This document shows positions 7,501 through 13,365 of a stretch of DNA of 28,699 bases, one piece after another. Position 1 is the stretch's first letter; each line of letters starts with the position of its first letter. Made by a program: the position numbers and the translations under genes. The notes under the pieces were generated by a model, which was not told the origin of the DNA, ran no database searches, and was given only the letters and a program-made list of their open reading frames with translations. The stretch comes from CAZVIK01 sp964627045 (GTDB taxonomy: Bacteria; Acidobacteriota; Terriglobia; Bryobacterales; Bryobacteraceae): the NCBI GenBank assembly GCA_964627045.1, contig CAZVIK010000030.1, forward strand, positions 1 through 28,699, in the 5' to 3' direction.

Positions 7501-8789
7501 ACCGCACCGCCCCCGGCCGCCTGAAAACGGGCGCGGTGCGCCCACAGGCCCAGGGCCGGATTCGAGACGAAGAAGACATCCTCTCCGTCCACCCGGTTGA
7601 AGCCGTCGTGAAGCGCCGACGGGTTGAATCGTTCGGTCATCTGGTCCAGGCGGGCGTAACGGAAGTGGACCGATTCGATCTCCTCCCGAGTCAGGTGGCC
7701 GGGGCAATAGGTGATTGAGAAGCGCCCTTCGGAGGAGCCGTGGATCAGGTGCGCGGCCGCGCTGAGGTTCGCCGCCAGATCCGCATTCGTATTGACGGCC
7801 TCCAACACGCGCGGCGTACCGGCGTAGCCGTACTTGCGAATCAGCCCGTCGATGGCGGGATCCTCGCCGAACTCCTTCACGCCGGGCGCGAGCACGATCA
7901 ACTCCGCGCCGCTGGCGAGCGCCATCCGCGTGCGGTAGACGGCCTTGTTGCCGAGCCAGGTGCTGCGGAACTCCGAGGGGTCCAGATAGACGACGGCCTT
8001 TTGGATCTCACCGTCGAGCAACTGGAAGTTCACCTGAAGGCTTAGCGCCGCGGCCTTCTCGAAGCACTCGGCGTCGTCGCCGATGAACAGGCCGCGCATC
8101 GCCAGGCCACCCGCGCTGTTCTTGCCGACGACCGTCTGGACGTAAACGATGGGAAGGCCGCGCGCGAAGTTCTCCGAGGCGTAGTTCAGCACGCGGCGCA
8201 CCGGGGTGTCGGCGCGGCCCATCATGCGCTCCATTCCGTAGACCGCGCCCAGAAAGTGGCTCTTGGAGATGCCGTCCACGCCGCCGGCGCCGACGAATAC
8301 GTTCTTGTTGTAGTTGGCCATGCCGACGACCTCGTGCGGCACGACCTGGCCGAGCGAAAGGATGAGGTCGAACCCGCCCTCGACCAGCAGGCGGTCCACC
8401 TGGGCGGGCCAGCGAAACCGCAGTTTCCCTTCGGACTGGGCCTCGATGTACTCTTCGGGCACTTCCCCCAGAGTGACCAACCCGCCACGCCAGTCATGCA
8501 CCTGGAATAGATCCAGCGGCATGTCGCCGAACATGGTCCGGATCTCGGCCGAGGTCATCGGAGCGTGAGTTCCGATCGCGGGCATCACGGCGGCGAGGCG
8601 GTCGCCGTAGTACTGCCAGGCGATCCGCGTGAGTTCCCCGGCGCGGGAGTGAAAACGCGTGATATCGGGAGGAAGGCAGAGCACCTTACGGCGCGGCCCA
8701 AGCAATCGAAAGGCGGCGTGAAGCGCGTCCTGAATCTGGTGCGGCGTCAGTTCCGTCGTCGGGGAACCGGCTTGGAAGTAAAGACTCAT
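7497..8789 (-). CDS. LarA-family (DUF2088) nickel-pincer racemase/epimerase-like protein
   Basis: A 430-residue member of the lactate racemase LarA family, whose enzymes use a nickel-pincer nucleotide to racemise or epimerise 2-hydroxy acids. The visible residues match the Lactobacillus plantarum LarA active site in order and largely in spacing. Asp42 and Arg45 (PPDITRF) correspond to Asp72/Arg75, and His75 (AIGTHAP) to His108. His152 (VVPHEVVG), Lys162 (NYNKNVFVG) and His178 (SKSHFLG) show the same 10- and 16-residue spacings as His174, Lys184 and His200. The homologous family covers several substrates, so lactate should not be assumed. The cofactor genes larB, larC and larE are not in the window. 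The gene lies 86 bp after the GH2 glycosidase gene and overlaps the TPR regulator start by ATGA, suggesting a sugar-acid-related step (inference). Confidence 0.87.
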   Translation of the reverse strand: MSLYFQAGSPTTELTPHQIQDALHAAFRLLGPRRKVLCLPPDITRFHSRAGELTRIAWQYYGDRLAAVMPAIGTHAPMTSAEIRTMFGDMPLDLFQVHDWRGGLVTLGEVPEEYIEAQSEGKLRFRWPAQVDRLLVEGGFDLILSLGQVVPHEVVGMANYNKNVFVGAGGVDGISKSHFLGAVYGMERMMGRADTPVRRVLNYASENFARGLPIVYVQTVVGKNSAGGLAMRGLFIGDDAECFEKAAALSLQVNFQLLDGEIQKAVVYLDPSEFRSTWLGNKAVYRTRMALASGAELIVLAPGVKEFGEDPAIDGLIRKYGYAGTPRVLEAVNTNADLAANLSAAAHLIHGSSEGRFSITYCPGHLTREEIESVHFRYARLDQMTERFNPSALHDGFNRVDGEDVFFVSNPALGLWAHRARFQAAGGGAV

Positions 8790-8828
8790 CGGGCTGGTCC
8801 TCTGACGTCGTTTTCGACCCTACCCTGT

Positions 8829-8834
8829 ATTTTA
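8829..8834 (-). promoter_or_regulatory. possible -10 element (TAAAAT) for the larA-like gene
   Basis: On the minus strand TAAAAT matches five of six bases of the sigma70 -10 consensus, about 39 bases before the larA-like ATG. No convincing -35 is seen, so this is a weak candidate for an internal promoter. Confidence 0.25.
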
Positions 8835-8857
8835 CGGCGTAACCGGCAAAAGGTTCC

Positions 8858-8877
8858 AGAGAATCCGCACGTTCTCT
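8858..8877 (-). terminator. small hairpin at the end of the GH2 gene
   Basis: AGAGAA and TTCTCT arms (8858-8863, 8872-8877) flank an 8-base loop and overlap the GH2 stop codon. On the minus strand a TTTT run follows 8 bases later. The stem is short, so partial attenuation between the glycosidase and larA-like genes is the most that can be suggested. Confidence 0.25.
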
Positions 8878-11368
8878 ACCTGGCGGATGCGGTCACCACG
8901 ACCGAGCCGGGCTGAAGTCCGTCGGAGACGGCCGTCACCTGAATCTTGCCGGCCTGTCCGGCGTGCGAGCGGACGATTAACAGCGCCAAACCGTTGAACG
9001 CCTTGCGGTTATCCGCCTGAAAGGGCTCGACCGTAGCGGCGTTGCCGTTATCGACGGCCGCGATGGTCCCCGGCCCGCCGATCTGAAACCGAACGTGATT
9101 GTCGGCCAGGGGACACAGGTTGCCAGCGGCGTCCTCGATTCGAACCGTCACAAAGGAGAGGTCGTCGCCATCGGCGCGAATGGCCGCTCGGTCGGGAACC
9201 AGCGTTATCTTCGCCGGAACGCCGGCCGTGCGCACCGCGGCGACGGCGGCCTTCTTGCGGCCGTTGTAGCCGGTCACCTGCAAAACGCCGGGCTCGTAGG
9301 GGACCTCCCACATCAGCCGGTACTTGCTGGCGAACTTGCCGGTTTCGCTGACGTTCTTGCCGACCGGGATGACGACCGGCTCGCCGAACCGCTTCTTGCG
9401 GCCGAGCGACTTCCCATTCAGCGACAGTTCCGCCTCGTCGCAATTGGTGTACACGAAGACGGGGACCGGCTTGCCTTCCATGCCTTGCCAGTTCCAATGC
9501 GGGAGCACGTGCACCATGGGCTTGGAGGTCCACTGGCTCTGGTAGAGGTAGTAGCGGTCTTTGGGGAAGCCGGCCAGGTCCACGATGCCGAAGTAGGAAC
9601 TCCGGCTGGGCCAATCCCGCGCGGGGTCCTCCCGAGTTCCGGCATAAGGTGTGGGCTCGCCCAGGTAGTCGAACCCGGTCCACACGAACTCGCCGAGAAC
9701 GTTGGGGAATTTGTCCTGGACTTCGAACTCGGCGTCGGGCGGGGTGGCCCAGGGCGGCGCGACCACGTCGTAGCTGGTCACCTGAAGCGACTCGTGCCGC
9801 TGGTAGTATTCGATCGGGAGGTGATATACTCCGCGGCTGCTCACCGTGGAACTGGTCTCGGAGCCGAGCAGAATCCAGTCGGGGTGTTCCTTCATCACGG
9901 GCGTGTAGAGGTGCGGCTTGTAGTTGAAACCGACGATATCGAGCGCCTCGGCCATGCCGTTCTTCATGGCGCGGTCGGGGTTGTTCATGGCCGAGGTGAT
10001 GGGCCGCGTGGGGTCTTCCTGGCGCACGATGTTCGCCAGGCGCCGTGCCAGCGTGCCGCCTTCCGGGCGGGTTTGCTCCTGCACCTCGTTGCCGATGCTC
10101 CACATGATGACGCTGGGGTGGTTGCGGTCGCGGCGCAACAGGTCGCGCAAATCCACTTCGCTCCATTGGTCGAAGTGCCTGCTGTAGTCGTTGCGCACCT
10201 TGGGAGCCTTCCACATGTCGAAGGCTTCGTCCATGACCAGAAGGCCCATGCGGTCGCAGGCATCCAGCAACTCGGGGGCGGGCGGGTTGTGGCTGGTGCG
10301 GATGGCGTTGACGCCCATGGCCTGCATGATCTGAAGTTGGCGCTCGATGGCGCGGCGGTTGACGGCCGTGCCGAGCGCGCCGAGATCGTGGTGCAGGCAC
10401 ACGCCGCGCAGCTTGACCGGTTTGCCGTTCAACAGGAAGCCCTTGTCCTTGGTGAACTCGATCGTGCGGACGCCGAACGGCGTGACGTAGCGGTCGGTGA
10501 CCTGCCCGCCGACGACGACTTCGCTGACAAGGCTATATAGATAGGGCTTCTCCAACTCCCAGCGTTGGACGCGCCGCAGCTCGATCGTTGCGGCGGCGAT
10601 GTGCCAGCCCCGCGCCGGAACCGGGAAGTCGGCCGACGTCTGCTCCACCTGGCGGCCGGAGGCGTCCAAGACGCGCGTGCGAAGCGTCACGGCGGCGGGA
10701 GCGGCCGCGTCGTTGGCCACCTGCGACTTGACGGTGAGGGTGGCGTTGGAGCCGTCCACCTGAGGGGTGGCGATCTGCGTTCCCCAGAGCGCTACGTGCT
10801 GCATTCCGGTGACGGTGAGCCAAACGTTGCGGTAGATTCCGGCGCCCGGGTACCAGCGCGAGGATTGGTCCTCCGGAGCGAGCCTCACGGCGAGTTCGTT
10901 GACCGCGCCGCCGAAGCGGAGATGCGGCGTGATATCGAACGCAAAGCTGCTATAGCCGTAGGGCCGCTCGCCGAGCTCCCGGCCGTTCAGCCAGGCTCGT
11001 GCGTTGGACATGGCGCCGTCGAACTCGACGCTCACGCGGCGGCCCTTGGCGGCTTCCGGCAGCACGAAGCTCTTGCGGTACCAGCCGGGGCCATAGTAGG
11101 GTAGCGCGCCCATGCTGGTGCTGTAGGCGCGATCGAACGGTCCTTCGATGGCCCAATCGTGGGGAAGCCGCAAGGCGCGCCAGGCCGAGTCGTCGAATCC
11201 GGGCTTTTCGGCTCCCGGCGGGTCGCCCTTGAAGAAGCGCCAGCCGTCATTGAAGGAAACGCGGCGCTCGCCGGTCAGGGCCACGGTTGTTTGGGCGCGG
11301 GATTCCGGCGCGGTCCAGGCCACCGCCGCCAGCGCCAACAGCCACAACAGTCTTGGATTCCGTCTCAT
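8876..11368 (-). CDS. secreted glycoside hydrolase family 2 protein (beta-galactosidase-like)
   Basis: An exported retaining glycosidase of 830 residues. Residues 1-25 are a signal peptide ending ESRA. The GH2 sugar-binding domain is at about 30-195 (FNDGWRFFKGDPPG, LPHDWAIEGPFD). An Ig-like domain (200-310) and the TIM barrel (315-600) follow. Glu428 in WSIGNEV is the expected acid/base. Glu504 in LLGSETSSTVSSRG is the expected nucleophile by alignment to the ICEYAHAMGNS segment of LacZ. FVWTGFDYLGEPTPY marks the DUF4982-containing beta-galactosidase subgroup. About 230 residues of beta-sandwich domains form the C-terminus. Substrate could be beta-galactosides or a related beta-glycoside; the sequence alone does not settle this. 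It is the first gene of the minus-strand cluster with the larA-like and TPR regulator genes, with GAGGAG before the ATG. Confidence 0.93.
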   Translation of the reverse strand: MRRNPRLLWLLALAAVAWTAPESRAQTTVALTGERRVSFNDGWRFFKGDPPGAEKPGFDDSAWRALRLPHDWAIEGPFDRAYSTSMGALPYYGPGWYRKSFVLPEAAKGRRVSVEFDGAMSNARAWLNGRELGERPYGYSSFAFDITPHLRFGGAVNELAVRLAPEDQSSRWYPGAGIYRNVWLTVTGMQHVALWGTQIATPQVDGSNATLTVKSQVANDAAAPAAVTLRTRVLDASGRQVEQTSADFPVPARGWHIAAATIELRRVQRWELEKPYLYSLVSEVVVGGQVTDRYVTPFGVRTIEFTKDKGFLLNGKPVKLRGVCLHHDLGALGTAVNRRAIERQLQIMQAMGVNAIRTSHNPPAPELLDACDRMGLLVMDEAFDMWKAPKVRNDYSRHFDQWSEVDLRDLLRRDRNHPSVIMWSIGNEVQEQTRPEGGTLARRLANIVRQEDPTRPITSAMNNPDRAMKNGMAEALDIVGFNYKPHLYTPVMKEHPDWILLGSETSSTVSSRGVYHLPIEYYQRHESLQVTSYDVVAPPWATPPDAEFEVQDKFPNVLGEFVWTGFDYLGEPTPYAGTREDPARDWPSRSSYFGIVDLAGFPKDRYYLYQSQWTSKPMVHVLPHWNWQGMEGKPVPVFVYTNCDEAELSLNGKSLGRKKRFGEPVVIPVGKNVSETGKFASKYRLMWEVPYEPGVLQVTGYNGRKKAAVAAVRTAGVPAKITLVPDRAAIRADGDDLSFVTVRIEDAAGNLCPLADNHVRFQIGGPGTIAAVDNGNAATVEPFQADNRKAFNGLALLIVRSHAGQAGKIQVTAVSDGLQPGSVVVTASAR

Positions 11369-11387
11369 GCGCTCCTCGCTGCGAATG

Positions 11388-11415
11388 GTAATAACCTACC
11401 ACAGAGATTCGCCAA
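11388..11415 (-). promoter_or_regulatory. candidate sigma70 promoter of the GH2 gene
   Basis: On the minus strand TTGGCG (complement of 11410-11415) and TATTAC (complement of 11388-11393) are separated by 16 bp. Each matches four of six consensus bases. The -10 lies 19 bases before the ATG, leaving a very short leader that still contains GAGGAG. It is back-to-back with the promoter candidate of the microprotein. Confidence 0.4.
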
Positions 11416-11421
11416 AAAACC

Positions 11422-11452
11422 TTGACAGGCACTCCGGGTAACGTGATAGATT
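11422..11452 (+). promoter_or_regulatory. candidate sigma70 promoter of the microprotein gene
   Basis: A perfect -35 TTGACA (11422-11427) precedes TAGATT (11447-11452) at 19 bp, or GATAGA (11445-11450) at 17 bp. The transcript would begin near 11458, just before a GAGGAGG ribosome-binding site at 11461-11467. Its -35 box is only 6 bp from that of the divergent GH2 promoter. Confidence 0.5.
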
Positions 11453-11472
11453 CCCCCACAGAGGAGGAACGC

Positions 11473-11529
11473 ATGGCCTGCAAGACGCCGAAGAAGGCTG
11501 CCAAGAAGCCCGCGCCGAAGAAGAAGTAG
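11473..11529 (+). CDS. 18-residue lysine-rich microprotein
   Basis: This short open frame encodes MACKTPKKAAKKPAPKKK. Eight of 18 residues are lysine, three are proline, and there is a single cysteine at position 3. It resembles the basic AKP-rich tails of bacterial histone-H1-like proteins, but it is the whole peptide here. Support comes from its context rather than its length. A TTGACA promoter candidate and a strong GAGGAGG site with 5 bases to the ATG precede it, and a 6-bp GC hairpin follows. It sits alone in the 328-bp spacer between the GH2 gene and the sigma factor gene. Nucleic-acid or polyanion binding, an antimicrobial-type peptide and a leader peptide are all possible. No function is assigned. 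Confidence 0.5.
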   Translation: MACKTPKKAAKKPAPKKK

Positions 11530-11559
11530 CCGCCGTTCGCACTGGTCTACCGGAAGCGG

Positions 11560-11582
11560 CGCCGGGCCCGATCTGTCCGGCG
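11560..11582 (+). terminator. hairpin downstream of the microprotein
   Basis: CGCCGG (11560-11565) pairs with CCGGCG (11577-11582) over an 11-base loop and is followed by the pyrimidine tract TCCCTTCCTCCCCC. It could terminate the microprotein transcript. The rest of the 11369-11696 spacer, about 11583-11683, shows no further recognisable element. Confidence 0.35.
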
Positions 11583-11696
11583 TCCCTTCCTCCCCCAAAG
11601 GCGCCCGCCGCGCCGCGTTCCCCCGAAAGTAAAACGTCACGCGGCCCGAGTTGCGCGTAATTAGCTGTTGAAGGCCCGCATACGGGAGAATGCAGA

Positions 11697-12236
11697 GTGA
11701 CGGTTGCCCCAGCAAGCCCGATCGAAGCCATGGCAGAGCCGGCCGCGAAGGCGGATTTCACCGCGCTGCTCCGCGAGCACCAGTCGATGGTGTACAGCCT
11801 GGCGATGCACTTTCTGAGAGACCCGGACGCCGCGCAGGAGCTGTCCCAGGAGGTGTTCCTGCAGCTTCATCGCAACATGGCCGGGCTGGAGTCCGGCGCC
11901 CACGTGCAGTTCTGGTTACGGCGGGTGACCTGCCACCGGTGCATCGACACGATCCGGCGCGCCAAGGCCAGGCCGGAGTTGAGCATGGAGGACGCGCCGG
12001 AGCCCGCTTCGTCGCCCTCGGTGGGAGACCCGTTGCTCAGCGGGCGGCTGCAGAAACTGGTGGCGTCGTTGCCGGCCGGGCTGCGCGCGGTGATCGTGCT
12101 GCGCTATCAGGAGGACCTGGAGCCGGCCGAGATCGCCGAAGTGCTGGATCTGCCCTTGCGATTGGTCCGCGATCATCTGCGCAAGGGATTGGAGTTGCTG
12201 CGCCGAAAGGCCGAGCATTACCTGGGGGAGGCATAG
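11697..12236 (+). CDS. ECF-type RNA polymerase sigma factor
   Basis: A 179-residue extracytoplasmic-function sigma factor. Region 2 is at about residues 22-90 (ALLREHQSMVYSLAMHFLRD, AQELSQEVFLQLHRN, then WLRRVTCHRCIDTIRR). Region 4 is at about 118-172 (LPAGLRAVIVLRYQEDLEPA, IAEVLDLPLRLVRDHLRKGL). Region 3 is absent, as in all ECF factors. The GTG at 11697 is preceded by GGGAGA with 7 bases of spacing; the in-frame ATG at 11730 is a shorter alternative. A different reading frame runs through this gene from 11690 into the next gene, and is only a shadow here. The gene forms an operon with the anti-sigma-like and DUF4252 genes, whose Shine-Dalgarno sequences overlap the preceding gene ends. The target promoters cannot be deduced. 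Confidence 0.92.
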   Translation: MTVAPASPIEAMAEPAAKADFTALLREHQSMVYSLAMHFLRDPDAAQELSQEVFLQLHRNMAGLESGAHVQFWLRRVTCHRCIDTIRRAKARPELSMEDAPEPASSPSVGDPLLSGRLQKLVASLPAGLRAVIVLRYQEDLEPAEIAEVLDLPLRLVRDHLRKGLELLRRKAEHYLGEA

Positions 12237-12238
12237 CC

Positions 12239-12631
12239 ATGGACCGGTTTGAAGAAGCGCTGAAACAGGCGTTGCGGCGGCAGGAAGCGCCCGAGGGCTT
12301 CGCCGGGCGCGTGCTGGCCCGCGCGGCGGCGCCGCACGCAAAGGCTTCGGCTTGGGATGTGGTGTCCTCGTGGCTGGGGGCGCCCGCCCTGCGCTGGTCG
12401 GCAGCGGCGGCGATGACCCTGGTGTTGATGTTCGGAGTCCAATACGCCGCCGAGCAGCGCCGCCGCACGCAAGGAGAACTGGCCAGGCGGCAGATGATCA
12501 CGGCCGTGCGCATCACGGCGGACAAACTGGACCAGGCGCGCAGCAAGGTGTTGCAGGCGACAGGCCGAATCGGGGCGGACCGGGAACAGCCCCAGGGAGC
12601 CGGCCCCGAGCGTCCGGCGAATCTCATTTAG
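12239..12631 (+). CDS. small membrane protein, probable anti-sigma factor
   Basis: A 130-residue protein with a cytoplasmic N-terminus of about 50 residues (MDRFEEALKQALRRQEAPEG), one transmembrane helix at about 53-71 (WSAAAAMTLVLMFGVQYAA), and a basic, helical C-terminal segment. It starts 2 bases after the sigma factor stop. A GGGGGAGG sequence inside the end of the sigma gene serves as ribosome-binding site. Position and topology are those of an ECF anti-sigma factor. It lacks the HxxxCxxC zinc motif of the ZAS class and is not recognisably homologous to RseA, so the role is inferred from synteny only. An alternative is an assembly partner for the DUF4252 protein encoded next. Confidence 0.8.
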   Translation: MDRFEEALKQALRRQEAPEGFAGRVLARAAAPHAKASAWDVVSSWLGAPALRWSAAAAMTLVLMFGVQYAAEQRRRTQGELARRQMITAVRITADKLDQARSKVLQATGRIGADREQPQGAGPERPANLI

Positions 12632-12640
12632 GGAGGGACC

Positions 12641-13222
12641 ATGAGAACGTTTTTGACTTTTTTGATGTTGGGCCTGCTGCCCGCGGGGGCGCAGGAGATC
12701 AAGATCCCGGAAAGCGTGGAACGGTTGGCGGCCAAGGCCAAGGAGACCGTGAACGTCAGCCTGGACGGAAACCTGCTCCAGTTGGCGGGCAACTTCCTCT
12801 CCAGCCAGAAGGGCGAGGAGGCGGCGGTCAAAGAGCTGGCCGGCAAACTGAAGGGCATCTACGTCCGGTCGTTCGAATTCGAGAAGGAAGGCGAGTATTC
12901 GGAGGCCGATCTTCAGCCGCTGCGGTCGCAGTTGACGCGGGAGCGCGGCTGGAGCCGGATCGTGGACGTCGCCGAAAAGGGCGAACGGACCGAGGTCTAC
13001 GTGAAGAACGACGGCGAGCGCATGAGCGGCATCACCGTGATCGCGGCTGAAAGGCGCGAGTTGACCGTGGTTCACGTCGATGGGCCGGTCGACCTCAAAC
13101 GGCTCAGCGACCTAGCCGGGATCGATATCGACGCGGCTGTTGGAGGCGCGCTCGGATCGGGCCGCCGGGCCGGCGCCGCGGCGCCCAAACCGCCGAAGCC
13201 GCCAGCGCCCCCCGCGCCGTAA
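12641..13222 (+). CDS. DUF4252-family exported protein
   Basis: A 193-residue protein with a short signal peptide (MRTFLTFLMLGLLPAGA, then QEI). Its body matches the DUF4252 pattern: an alpha/beta domain beginning IKIPESVERLAAKAKETVNV, with the segments GIYVRSFEFEKEGEYSEADL and a C-terminal HVDGPVDLKRLSDLAGI. The last 25 residues are rich in Ala, Pro and Lys and probably unstructured. GGGAGG lies 3 bases before the ATG. It is the last gene of the sigma/anti-sigma-like operon. DUF4252 proteins often accompany ECF sigma factors in Bacteroidetes and acidobacteria, but their biochemical function is unknown. It could be a periplasmic sensor for the signalling unit (inference). Confidence 0.82.
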   Translation: MRTFLTFLMLGLLPAGAQEIKIPESVERLAAKAKETVNVSLDGNLLQLAGNFLSSQKGEEAAVKELAGKLKGIYVRSFEFEKEGEYSEADLQPLRSQLTRERGWSRIVDVAEKGERTEVYVKNDGERMSGITVIAAERRELTVVHVDGPVDLKRLSDLAGIDIDAAVGGALGSGRRAGAAAPKPPKPPAPPAP

Positions 13223-13248
13223 ACAACCACTCCCTACCCGAGCGGGCG

Positions 13249-13271
13249 AGGGCCGGAGGCGATCCGGCCTT
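13249..13271 (+). terminator. terminator-like hairpin after the DUF4252 gene
   Basis: GGCCGGA (13251-13257), loop GGCGA and TCCGGCC (13263-13269) form a perfect 7-bp stem. It is extendable by a G-U and an A-T pair to 13249-13271. A pyrimidine-rich stretch including the CTCTT repeats follows. It lies 26 bases after the DUF4252 stop and probably ends the sigma-factor operon. Confidence 0.5.
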
Positions 13272-13295
13272 CCCCGCCGGCGGGCCTGGCTTCTT

Positions 13296-13340
13296 CTCTT
13301 CTCTTCTCTTCTCTTCTCTTCTCTTCTCTTCTCTTCTCTT
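13296..13340. repeat. pentanucleotide microsatellite, nine perfect CTCTT units
   Basis: Nine uninterrupted copies of CTCTT (AAGAG on the other strand) occupy 45 bp, with near-matching bases on both sides (TTCTT before, CTTTC after). It lies in the 143-bp spacer between the convergent DUF4252 and histidine kinase genes, 25 bp downstream of the kinase stop codon. It is therefore outside both reading frames. Confidence 0.98.
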
Positions 13341-13365
13341 CTTTCCTCGCTTCTTGTCGCACCGG

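Noticed and set aside
7501..7707. N-terminal extension of the HTH-TPR regulator
   Set aside because: It overlaps the larA-like gene for 70 codons; the ATG at 7500 gives the ATGA overlap and begins shortly before the HTH domain.
9048..10540. Long open frames of 450 and 481 codons in other frames within the GH2 gene
   Set aside because: High-GC genes commonly produce long shadow frames; these lack domain motifs, plausible starts and export signals, while the GH2 frame has catalytic motifs throughout.
11690..12631. A 313-codon frame that would fuse a new protein to the anti-sigma-like protein
   Set aside because: The first half lies out of frame across the clearly real sigma factor; the second half has its own ATG at 12239 with a strong Shine-Dalgarno.
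13296..13340. Tandem repeats considered as a CRISPR array or as a phase-variable coding repeat
   Set aside because: Units of 5 bp without spacers are not CRISPR, and the tract is outside both neighbouring coding sequences.
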